From assembly GCA_019454865.1 (NCBI GenBank), contig JACFNJ010000151.1, positions 1-6,008 on the forward strand: a stretch of 6,008 nt of DNA. The letters are read 5' to 3'. Shown here one piece after another: positions 1 through 6,008 of this stretch. Position 1 is the first letter of the stretch, and each line of letters begins with the position of its first letter. The notes under the pieces were generated by a model. It did no database searches, was not told where the DNA came from, and worked only from the letters and a program-made list of their open reading frames with translations. A program made the position numbers and the translations under genes. This DNA is from Bacteroidia bacterium. GTDB lineage: Bacteria; Bacteroidota; Bacteroidia; UKL13-3.

Positions 1-55
1 TGTTTTATATGGTTTCCATATTCCATTGTTTTCTATGTTCCCTTTTACATCAATT
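1..55 (-). repeat. 55-bp exact direct repeat, copy 2 (touches window edge)
   Basis: This stretch is base-for-base identical to 502-556, with a period of 501 bp (167 codons, in frame). On the minus strand it encodes residues 284-301 of the surface protein (IDVKGNIENNGIWKPYKT). It ends at the window edge, so the identity may continue beyond it. Confidence 0.95.
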
Positions 56-903
56 ACGTTGCTATAATCAGAAGGGTCACGTAATACATATCCATTGTTT
101 ATTATGTTACCCTTAATAGTTAATACATTGCTTACTCTATTAATCAATGTATCTTGATTGGTAAGTGTACCGATAAATACATTGCCATCACTGTAGTTAA
201 ATACTCCGGTAAGTTTTATGTTTCCTATAAACGAAACATAAGACCATATTTTGGTTTTATTTTTAATGTAAATTGTATCATCAGATATAATAGTGCCATC
301 ATAAAATCCCATTTCATCCACCTGCAAATTATATCCATTGGTATGAAGTGTATCGTTGTTTAAATCAAAATTTTCATTACCGCCAAAAACAACATTTGAG
401 TTTAATTTTACAAAACTATTGGTATCTGTAATAGCCCATACACCTTCAAAGCGTTTGCCTGCCGATTGTTGCAAAAACTGCATACTAACACCGGATAAGG
501 TTGTTTTATATGGTTTCCATATTCCATTGTTTTCTATGTTCCCTTTTACATCAATTTCATTGTAATAATTACTAACATTTCTTCCAACTACACCATTATT
601 AGTAATATTTCCTAAAACAGTTAAAACCGCTGATGTGTTATAATCCACTAAAGTATCACCTGCATTTATAGTAATATTTCTACACGAAACACTATTATTT
701 ATAAATACGGTTCCATTAATTACAACATCATTTGTACTTGTAGGTACAACACCTCCAATCCATGTACTTGCTGATGACCATAAGCCTCCCGATGTGGTTG
801 AGGTAATTGTTTGTGCAACGCTTTTAGATGACAGAGTGATAAAAAAACTTGTTACAATTGCTAACAATAGTTTTTTTGAGTTAAGAGTAAAATTTGTTTT
901 CAT
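1..903 (-). CDS. Secreted repeat-containing surface protein, N-terminal part (C-terminus outside window)
   Basis: An uninterrupted minus-strand frame starts with ATG at 903-901 and is still open after 301 codons at the left edge. Residues 1-30 look like a Sec signal peptide: K10 K11, a hydrophobic stretch at about 12-24, and a likely cleavage at SVA|Q after residue 30. Residues 42-62 (WSSASTWIGGVVPT followed by NDVVI) match the W-x-S-x-x-TW-x-GG-x-x-PT motif often found just after the signal peptide in Bacteroidota extracellular proteins. The rest is rich in N, G, T and beta-prone residues, with recurrent GNIxNNG motifs at about 98, 121, 265 and 288. Modules beginning at V93 and V260 are 167 residues apart and share an 18-residue identical block. 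It is probably a cell-surface or secreted adhesin-like protein. A T9SS sorting domain would lie in the missing C-terminus, so that is inference only. No enzymatic motif is visible and no specific function can be given. Confidence 0.85.
   Translation of the reverse strand, partial: MKTNFTLNSKKLLLAIVTSFFITLSSKSVAQTITSTTSGGLWSSASTWIGGVVPTSTNDVVINGTVFINNSVSCRNITINAGDTLVDYNTSAVLTVLGNITNNGVVGRNVSNYYNEIDVKGNIENNGIWKPYKTTLSGVSMQFLQQSAGKRFEGVWAITDTNSFVKLNSNVVFGGNENFDLNNDTLHTNGYNLQVDEMGFYDGTIISDDTIYIKNKTKIWSYVSFIGNIKLTGVFNYSDGNVFIGTLTNQDTLINRVSNVLTIKGNIINNGYVLRDPSDYSNVIDVKGNIENNGIWKPYKT
502..556 (-). repeat. 55-bp exact direct repeat, copy 1
   Basis: This is identical to 1-55 and encodes residues 117-134 of the same surface protein. 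The protein around the two copies is clearly related but diverged: GNITNNGVVGRNVSNYYNE here against GNIINNGYVLRDPSDYSNV in the other copy. The exact match is therefore an island of nucleotide identity inside a diverged tandem module. Confidence 0.95.
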
Positions 904-922
904 TTTTATTGGAATTATTTAA

Positions 923-930
923 CAAAAGTA
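923..930 (-). promoter_or_regulatory. Possible -7 box (TACTTTTG) for the surface-protein gene
   Basis: On the minus strand TACTTTTG fits the Bacteroidota -7 consensus TAnnTTTG and ends 19 bases before the ATG at 903. No TTTG or TTG lies at the expected distance upstream; the nearest TTG is 29 bases away at 962-960. The call is therefore weak. Confidence 0.25.
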
Positions 931-1123
931 AATTCACTCCCTATATTTTAATATGCTTTCAATCATAGTAAATGCTTAAAAACAATCATGGAAATGAATA
1001 CTATATAACTATCCTCAGTAATTATATAAGTATCTCGTAATCTATAATTAAAATCTAAAATAAATATACTATCAACTCTCTTTTCAAAATAGAAATATCA
1101 ATAAAGTATAGTCCCAAAAAATG

Positions 1124-2293
1124 TTAATCTTTTAACAAATTCGAGTTTGAATTTTCTGTCGTAATTGCTCGAGTTATTGATTTTTCGCCAAAGCGATTTT
1201 TAATTTTATCCATTGCCTCATAAAGTTTCATGCTGTTATTATTTGCCTCAAACAAATTTATTTGCTGTTCTCCCATGCGCAATTCACTAAATCTAATTCC
1301 AATTAATCTGCACTTTTTGCCTGTTGTATATAAGCTATGAAATAATCGTTTTACAGCTTCTATCAAGTTACTATCCAATGCTGTTGCAGGTATTGATTCT
1401 TGTTTTGTAAAAGTTGTAAAATCATCGTAACGAATTTTTACTGCAACACAAGTAGTTAGTTTTTTTTCGTTTCGCAATTGGTAGGTAAGTCCTTCGGTTA
1501 AGGTTATCAATACAGAAAGTAATTGCTTTGTGTCGCTAGTGTCTTTCTCAAATGTTCGCTCTGATGAAATAGATTTTCGTTCAGTATAAGGAACAACTGG
1601 TGAATTGTCTATGCCATTTGCCTTTTCCCAAATTACAATACCACTATTACCTAACATACCTTGCATGGCTGCTGCAGACAATTTTTGAACATCCTGAATT
1701 TTAGTAATTGCATATTGCTGCAATATTTGAAGAGTTTTTTTACCAACCATAGGAATTTTTTGAATGGGCAATGGAGCTAAAAATTCTTTCTCTTTTCCTG
1801 CCTCAATATACATTTGTCCGTTGGGTTTAGCCTCGCCTGTACCAATTTTAGAAACTGTTTTATTGGTTGATAATGCAAAAGAAATAGGCAAACCCGTTTC
1901 ATTAGTTATACGCTTGCGTAATTCAGTTGCTAATTTATAACTGCCAAAAAACTTATCAGTACCGGTTAAGTCTAAATAAAATTCATCAATAGAGGTTTTT
2001 TCATACAATGGTACCGACTCTGCAATAATGGAAGTAATAATTTTTGAATAATGCGTATATGATGCATAATTACCTTTAACTACAATTAACTCCGGACATA
2101 ATTTTTTTGCCATTAGCATGGGCATTGCTGATCGCACACCAAATTTCCGTGCTTCGTAACTACACGAAGACACTACTGAGCGTGCACTATTACCTCCTAC
2201 TGCAACCGGCTTACCTATTAATTCCGGATTAAGCAATCGCTCAACCGAAACAAAAAAGGAATCCAAATCAATATGAACAATACTTCGTTGCAC
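1124..2293 (-). CDS. dinB: DNA polymerase IV (Y-family translesion polymerase)
   Basis: A 389-residue protein of full family length. It is a cytoplasmic error-prone polymerase that extends past damaged bases. Motifs in order: IVHIDLDSFFVSVE at 5-18, with catalytic D9 and steric-gate F14; SYEARKFGVRSAMP at 46-59; TSIDEFYLDLTG at 100-111, with catalytic D103 and E104; and SFALSTNKTVSKIGTGEAKPNG from 138, the Y-family palm signature. The helix-hairpin-helix thumb (IPMVGKKT) is near 180, and the little-finger domain follows from about 240. QINLF at 344-348 fits the beta-clamp-binding motif, and a short tail with RFGEKSITRA follows. The start is GTG (minus strand 2293-2291). It places HIDLD at the family-typical distance from the N-terminus, and no in-frame ATG occurs between it and the upstream in-frame TAA. 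The stop is TAA at 1126-1124. No Shine-Dalgarno or recognisable SOS operator is seen upstream. It appears to be a single-gene unit divergent from the deacetylase. Confidence 0.97.
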   Translation of the reverse strand: MQRSIVHIDLDSFFVSVERLLNPELIGKPVAVGGNSARSVVSSCSYEARKFGVRSAMPMLMAKKLCPELIVVKGNYASYTHYSKIITSIIAESVPLYEKTSIDEFYLDLTGTDKFFGSYKLATELRKRITNETGLPISFALSTNKTVSKIGTGEAKPNGQMYIEAGKEKEFLAPLPIQKIPMVGKKTLQILQQYAITKIQDVQKLSAAAMQGMLGNSGIVIWEKANGIDNSPVVPYTERKSISSERTFEKDTSDTKQLLSVLITLTEGLTYQLRNEKKLTTCVAVKIRYDDFTTFTKQESIPATALDSNLIEAVKRLFHSLYTTGKKCRLIGIRFSELRMGEQQINLFEANNNSMKLYEAMDKIKNRFGEKSITRAITTENSNSNLLKD

Positions 2294-2514
2294 AATAGGT
2301 AAAAAATTATTGAGTAAAAATAACAGTTAAAATGCAACATAATCAAATCAAACTTTATCGTATTTAATAGGCAATTCTGTGAATAACAACTCTAACAAAC
2401 TCAATGTTTATCTATATATCACACAGTTAAACCCAATACACTACAAGTTAGAAAATTAAATTTTTGTTGAATTAAATAATATAAAGTATGCAGTATAATT
2501 AATTAATTTGCTGC

Positions 2515-3042
2515 ATGAAATTTTGGGGAATAGTCGTATTATTATTTATAGCAAGCATCACGTATAAAATATCTAATGCTAACAAACCAAATAATATACA
2601 AGGAGCATCGCAACCAACTATTAGTTTTACTTTTGATGATGGAAAAACCAATACTTTAGGTGGTGTACCTATGAAAGTATGGCATCATAAAATTTTGAAT
2701 ACACTCGACAAACACCACATTAAAGCGATAATGTATGTAGCAGGGCATAATAAAACCACTACACAAGGCAAATACGTTTTAAGCACATGGAATAATGCAG
2801 GTCATTTTATTGCTAATCATACTTTGAATCACCCAAATTTTAACGACTCATCAATAACACTTAAAAAGTATGAGCAAGAATTTTTATTAAATGATGCATT
2901 GATTCGCCAATATTCTAATTACATCAAGTTTTTCCGATTTCCTTACTTAAAGGAAGGCAATACCAAAGAGAAAGTTGAAGGCTTTAGACTTTTTTTGAAA
3001 CAACAAGCCTATAAAAATCTTTTTCTTACAATAGATTTCTAG
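2515..3042 (+). CDS. Polysaccharide deacetylase, N-terminal fragment as translated (175 aa)
   Basis: This is what standard-code translation would give. It holds the signal peptide, the TFDDG motif, both metal-binding histidines and the RFP motif, and it ends at LTIDF just before the TAG. It is about 55% of the full length. The metal triad D42-H102-H106 is present, but the C-terminal LHHN motif is missing, so a stable active enzyme is unlikely. Confidence 0.6.
   Translation: MKFWGIVVLLFIASITYKISNANKPNNIQGASQPTISFTFDDGKTNTLGGVPMKVWHHKILNTLDKHHIKAIMYVAGHNKTTTQGKYVLSTWNNAGHFIANHTLNHPNFNDSSITLKKYEQEFLLNDALIRQYSNYIKFFRFPYLKEGNTKEKVEGFRLFLKQQAYKNLFLTIDF
3040..3042 (+). other. In-frame TAG interrupting the deacetylase
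   Basis: This is codon 176 of the 315-codon frame and lies between F175 and E177 of the D-x-x-[D/E]-W motif. The three stops of intact reading frames visible in the window (at 1126-1124, 3460-3462 and 5462-5464) are all TAA. One base change from CAG, AAG, GAG, TGG, TCG, TTG, TAT or TAC would give TAG. Confidence 0.9.
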
Positions 3043-3462
3043 GAATGGTATATTGATTGGCGATTAAGAAATCGCTTAACCGAAAATCCACAGGCAGATA
3101 TTTCTGAATTTAAGAAGTACTATATTGAACATATTTATAATCGTGCACTTTTTTATGACTCATTGGCTGTTGCACTTACCGGAAGACACATCAATCATTC
3201 CCTTTTATTGCATCACAATTTAGCAGCAGCATTTTTTTTGGACGACTTGATTACTTTTTTTAAAAGTAAAGGTTGGAAAATAATGGATGCTGATAAAGCC
3301 TATGCAGATGAAGTGTACAATACAATTACACAAACCGAACCTGCTGGCGAAGGATTAATTTGGAGCATGGCAAAAGAAAGTGGAAGGTTTGAAAACATCT
3401 TACGGTATCCTGCCGAAGGCGATCATTACGAAAAAAGCAAAATGGATAGTTTAGGACTTTAA
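3043..3462 (+). CDS. Polysaccharide deacetylase, C-terminal part downstream of the TAG (140 aa)
   Basis: This is the continuation in the same frame as 2515-3042. It begins EWYIDWRLRNRL, completes motif 4, carries HSLLLHHN (motif 5) at 228-235, then LDDLITFFKSKGWKIMDADKAY, and ends with a YPAEGDHYEK...DSLGL tail. It has no ATG near its beginning. The first alternative start is TTG at 3163, which would remove motif 4. It is not a gene of its own; it would be made only by readthrough or if the TAG is an error. Confidence 0.5.
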   Translation, partial: EWYIDWRLRNRLTENPQADISEFKKYYIEHIYNRALFYDSLAVALTGRHINHSLLLHHNLAAAFFLDDLITFFKSKGWKIMDADKAYADEVYNTITQTEPAGEGLIWSMAKESGRFENILRYPAEGDHYEKSKMDSLGL

Positions 3463-3499
3463 CCACAAAAACATCTCGTAACTAATGTGTATAAATCAA

Positions 3500-3529
3500 T
3501 TGTACTCCAAACCAAAAAAAATAAATTTG
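3500..3529 (+). promoter_or_regulatory. Bacteroidota-type promoter for the cytochrome-mltG unit
   Basis: TTG at 3500-3502 (-33 element) is followed after 19 bases by TAAATTTG at 3522-3529, a perfect match to the -7 consensus TAnnTTTG. It sits in the 73-base gap between the deacetylase stop and the cytochrome ATG at 3536. The -7 box ends six bases before the ATG. Transcription would therefore begin only a few bases before the start codon, or at it, giving a nearly leaderless mRNA. Confidence 0.6.
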
Positions 3530-3535
3530 TGAAAC

Positions 3536-5464
3536 ATGCGTAAAGTTTCTTCGCACATCCTCACATTAACAAGTATTGTACTAATTAGTATAGTTACGTT
3601 TATCAATTTATTCTGTAACCAACAAACCAGAAATCAAACTCCTGAAGAAACCTACCTTAACCACAACGATACCGTAAAATATGTAGGAATTAATAGTTGC
3701 AAAAATTGCCATTACGATATTTATAAAACTTTTATCGAAACAGGCATGGGGCAATCTTTTAACATTGCCAGTAAACAAAAATCTGTGGCAAATTTTAAAA
3801 GCCATCAAGTAGTGTATGATAAATTTAATGATATGCACTACTACCCGTTTTGGAAAAACGACAGCATGTATATTATGGAGTATAGGTTGGATAAAAAAGA
3901 TACAACTTATAAACGTATAGAACGAGTTGATTACATTGTAGGAAGCGGGCAACATACAAACTCGCACATGATGAATAGTAATGGTTACATTTATCAAATG
4001 CCGCTAACATGGTATGCCCAAAAAAAACAATGGGACTTACCACCCGGATTTGAAAACGGACAAAACTCACGATTTAACCGAGCAATTGGCATTGAATGTA
4101 TGAGCTGCCATAATGCAATGCCTCAATTTGACAATACAAGTAATAACAAATTTATTACTATACCACGCGGCATTGATTGCGAAAGATGCCACGGACCAGG
4201 TGAGCTACATGTGAAAGAAAAAAGTGCAGGAGTATTAATTGACACCTCAAAAAACATTGATTATACCATTGTTAATCCCAAAAAACTTTCTTTTGAGTTG
4301 CAAATTGATGTATGCCAAAGATGTCACTTACAAGGCAATGCTATTGTAAAAGAAGGCAAACAATTTACTGACTTTAAACCCGGCAAAAAACTAAGTGATT
4401 ATATTGATGTGTATATGCCTAAATACGAAGGTAGAGAAGATGAATTTATAATGGCTTCACATGCCCAACGTTTGCAAATGAGCAATTGTTTTGGGAGTAA
4501 TCAGCATACTTCAAAGCTAACATGCATTACCTGCCATAATCCGCATGTAAGTGTTAAAGTAACCGGAACACAGGTTTTTAACAACAGCTGTAACAGTTGC
4601 CACACTACACAACAAAACAACTATTGCACCGAAAAAAAAGAGTTATTACAAACTGCTAAATATAATTGTGTAAAATGTCACATGCCAAAATCCGGTACAA
4701 TTGATATTCCACATGTATCAGTAACTGACCATTGGATAAGAGTACCGGCAAAAAAAGAAGCAAAAGAAGATATAAAAAAATTTGTTGGAATATATTGCAT
4801 CAATAACCAAGAAAGTGATGCCCTAACACGTGCAAATGCTTACTTAAATTATATTGAAAAATTTGGTGGCAAAAGTTCCAATTTTGATAGTGTAACTTTT
4901 TATTTAACACAATCAACAGGCAATACCAATAATACACAAATTCATTTGTGGTATTTACAAAATGAGTTTGGTAAAATAAGAAAAACTGCCTTATCACTTA
5001 CCATTGAAGAGCAAACAAACGGGTGGTTATGCTACCGCATTGGGCGAGCATTTGTGCTAAACAACAACTTTGACATTGCAAAAAAATGGTATAACAAAGC
5101 TGTTAATATTATGCCTAACAATTTAGATTTTATCAATGCCTTAGGCGGAGTGCTTATAAACTTAAATGAAATAGAATCAGCCAAACAAATACTTCAATCC
5201 AGCATTGCTAAAAATCCAAAGCAAACCGAGCCATTAACCAACTTGGGATTTTTAAATGCAAAACAAAATGATTTTATACAAGCAATTAACTACTACAACC
5301 AAGCTTTAAAACTTGACCCGGATTACGAACAAGCCTTACTTAACAAGGCGGCAGCATTAATTGCTATAAATAACCGAAATGAAGCAAAAAACGTAATTCT
5401 GCATTTATCAAAAAAACATCCGAATAACCCAACTGTGAAACAACTTATCCAATTTCTGAATTAA
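3536..5464 (+). CDS. Seven-haem c-type cytochrome with C-terminal TPR domain
   Basis: A 642-residue protein. An N-terminal hydrophobic segment (about 8-26) ending at C27 could be a signal peptide or an anchor; NLFC is a poor lipobox. Seven CxxCH haem-binding motifs begin at C55, C188, C215, C260, C330, C352 and C378. Histidines that could be distal haem ligands include H140 (GSGQH), H144, H225 (GPGELH), H309, H337 (CHNPH), H393 and H399. The layout YVGINSCKNCHYDIY, then GSGQH-x3-H, PLTWY, IECMSCHNA, IDCERCHGPGELH and LTCITCHNPH resembles the cytochrome c554-like multihaem proteins fused to TPRs in Bacteroidota, Planctomycetes and Acidobacteria. About four TPRs follow (496-528, 529-561, 562-595 and 596-630), the clearest being the third. 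The protein must be exported for haem attachment, so electron transfer in the periplasm or at the cell surface is likely. The partner and substrate are unknown. The promoter at 3500-3529 precedes it, and mltG starts two bases after its TAA. Confidence 0.9.
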   Translation: MRKVSSHILTLTSIVLISIVTFINLFCNQQTRNQTPEETYLNHNDTVKYVGINSCKNCHYDIYKTFIETGMGQSFNIASKQKSVANFKSHQVVYDKFNDMHYYPFWKNDSMYIMEYRLDKKDTTYKRIERVDYIVGSGQHTNSHMMNSNGYIYQMPLTWYAQKKQWDLPPGFENGQNSRFNRAIGIECMSCHNAMPQFDNTSNNKFITIPRGIDCERCHGPGELHVKEKSAGVLIDTSKNIDYTIVNPKKLSFELQIDVCQRCHLQGNAIVKEGKQFTDFKPGKKLSDYIDVYMPKYEGREDEFIMASHAQRLQMSNCFGSNQHTSKLTCITCHNPHVSVKVTGTQVFNNSCNSCHTTQQNNYCTEKKELLQTAKYNCVKCHMPKSGTIDIPHVSVTDHWIRVPAKKEAKEDIKKFVGIYCINNQESDALTRANAYLNYIEKFGGKSSNFDSVTFYLTQSTGNTNNTQIHLWYLQNEFGKIRKTALSLTIEEQTNGWLCYRIGRAFVLNNNFDIAKKWYNKAVNIMPNNLDFINALGGVLINLNEIESAKQILQSSIAKNPKQTEPLTNLGFLNAKQNDFIQAINYYNQALKLDPDYEQALLNKAAALIAINNRNEAKNVILHLSKKHPNNPTVKQLIQFLN

Positions 5465-5466
5465 TT

Positions 5467-6008
5467 ATGGCCAAAAAGAATTCAAATAAAAAAACATTAC
5501 TTATTGTATTAACCATTTTTGGAATATTGCTATTTGCTGCTGCTTTAAAAATTTATGAAGAGGTGCTTGCATCCAATGTTAATCTGCCTGAAAACGAAAA
5601 AGCATTTTTATACATTCATACCAACAAGTCATTTGACGAAAATTTGTATTTAATTGAAGAAACAGGAATATTAAAAAACACACAATCATTAGGACGACTA
5701 ATGCGTATTGCTGGATATACTGAACTAATTAAACCCGGCAAATACGAAATAAACAATGCAATGAACAACATTGAGTTAATGCGCTTATTAGTAAGCGGCA
5801 GGCAACAACCATTTGACATTGTATTTAAATATGCTCAACGCAACAGCGACATAGCTGGTTTTTGGGGGCAACAATTAGAAGCCGACAGTGTGGAATTAAT
5901 TGAATTGCTTAACAGTAATGCATTTTGTGATAGCCTAGGATTTACACCACAAACTATAATAGGTATGTTTATTCCGAATACGTATAACTTTTATTGGAAT
6001 ACATCTTC
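5467..6008 (+). CDS. mltG: Endolytic murein transglycosylase MltG, N-terminal part (cut by window edge)
   Basis: The frame runs from ATG at 5467 to the right edge, 180 codons plus two bases, without a stop. MltG cleaves nascent glycan strands in the periplasm and sets their length. Residues 1-9 are basic and 11-29 are a single transmembrane helix, giving an inner-membrane anchor with the rest in the periplasm. Residues about 45-113 match the LysM-like N-terminal part of the YceG family: the ETGILKNTQS segment, then KPGKYEI at 89-95, NNIELMRLLVSGRQQP at 100-115, and LEADS at 137-141. GMFIPNTYNFYW at 166-177 is the strongly conserved lead-in to the catalytic domain. The catalytic glutamate lies beyond the window, so activity cannot be judged. 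The start follows the cytochrome stop by two bases, which implies co-transcription. No Shine-Dalgarno is present. Confidence 0.92.
   Translation, partial: MAKKNSNKKTLLIVLTIFGILLFAAALKIYEEVLASNVNLPENEKAFLYIHTNKSFDENLYLIEETGILKNTQSLGRLMRIAGYTELIKPGKYEINNAMNNIELMRLLVSGRQQPFDIVFKYAQRNSDIAGFWGQQLEADSVELIELLNSNAFCDSLGFTPQTIIGMFIPNTYNFYWNTS

Larger units (their letters stand above)
2515..3462 (+). pseudogene. Secreted polysaccharide deacetylase (NodB-like, CE4), broken by one in-frame TAG
   Basis: ATG at 2515 to TAA at 3460-3462 is one frame of 315 codons whose codon 176 (3040-3042) is TAG. All CE4 motifs can be followed across it. TFDDG at 39-43 gives base D41 and metal ligand D42. HTLNHP at 102-107 gives metal ligands H102 and H106. 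RFP at 141-143 is motif 3. D174-F-stop-E177-W178 is motif 4, and LHHN at 232-235 is motif 5. Residues 1-22 resemble a signal peptide (hydrophobic 4-17, possible cleavage after SNA), so the protein would act in the periplasm or outside the cell, removing N- or O-acetyl groups from a glycan that cannot be named from sequence. No frameshift occurs, and the frame after the stop retains strong family character. This suggests a recent nonsense mutation, a sequencing error or readthrough. If translation stops at TAG, the product lacks motif 5 and the C-terminal half of the barrel and is probably inactive. Confidence 0.8.

Noticed and set aside
1..556. Direct repeats considered as a CRISPR array or mobile-element ends
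   Set aside because: There are only two copies, 501 bp apart, both in the reading frame of a protein with repeated modules, and there are no spacers of regular length. They are coding repeats.
154..565. Two plus-strand open frames of 69 codons each
   Set aside because: They are antisense to the surface-protein gene, which has a signal peptide, a recognisable W/GG/PT motif and module repeats over the same bases.
1123..1136. GTTAA-TCTT-TTAAC inverted repeat at the dinB stop, considered as a terminator
   Set aside because: The stem is only five AT-rich base pairs, has no G/C core and overlaps the stop codon, so it is too weak to call.
2503..2510. TTAATTTG just upstream of the deacetylase ATG, considered as a -7 box
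   Set aside because: It has one mismatch to TAnnTTTG and no TTG at the proper distance upstream; 2481-2483 reads ATA. In such AT-rich DNA this is expected by chance.
3163..3462. A separate 99-codon gene starting at TTG 3163
   Set aside because: It is in the same frame as the deacetylase, and homology-like sequence continues back to 3043, so it is the C-terminal part of the interrupted gene.
3608..4070. Minus-strand open frames of 129 and 65 codons across 3608-3997 and 3873-4070
   Set aside because: They lie opposite the cytochrome coding sequence, show no family motifs and read as low-complexity hydrophobic strings. They are shadows of the real gene.
4800..5819. Minus-strand open frames of 65 codons (4800-4997) and 67 codons (5616-5819)
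   Set aside because: They are opposite the cytochrome and mltG, with no motifs or upstream signals of their own.

Overview
The window is AT-rich and almost certainly from a member of the Bacteroidota. The reasons are a secreted repeat protein of the kind common in gliding or T9SS-bearing Bacteroidota, a good TTG-N19-TAnnTTTG promoter (the Bacteroidota sigma-factor consensus), no Shine-Dalgarno sequences before the starts, and family signatures of DinB, MltG and a TPR cytochrome typical of that phylum. The genus cannot be read from the sequence.

Layout. (1) Positions 1-903, minus strand: the N-terminal 301 codons of a secreted repeat protein that runs off the left edge. Two copies of a module about 167 residues apart share an exactly identical 55-bp stretch. 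(2) Positions 904-1123: AT-rich spacer with no gene, tRNA or convincing terminator. (3) Positions 1124-2293, minus strand: complete dinB (DNA polymerase IV) with a GTG start. (4) Positions 2294-2514: spacer between divergent genes, with no clear promoter. (5) Positions 2515-3462, plus strand: a secreted polysaccharide deacetylase of 315 codons, interrupted by one in-frame TAG inside conserved motif 4. (6) Positions 3500-3529: a strong candidate promoter ending six bases before the next start codon. (7) Positions 3536-5464, plus strand: a seven-haem c-type cytochrome with a C-terminal TPR domain. (8) Positions 5467-6008, plus strand: the N-terminal part of mltG (endolytic murein transglycosylase), two bases after the cytochrome stop and cut by the right edge.

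How it fits together. The cytochrome and mltG look co-transcribed from the promoter at 3500-3529. Most products act outside the cytoplasm: the surface repeat protein, the deacetylase, the cytochrome and the inner-membrane MltG. DinB is the only clearly cytoplasmic product. Apart from the probable cytochrome-mltG unit, the genes seem to be independent neighbours.

I see no mobile element, CRISPR array, RNA gene or obvious new defence system. The points most worth a second look are the lone TAG in an otherwise intact deacetylase, the 55-bp exact repeat in the surface protein, the cytochrome-TPR fusion of unknown role, and its promoter, which implies a nearly leaderless mRNA.
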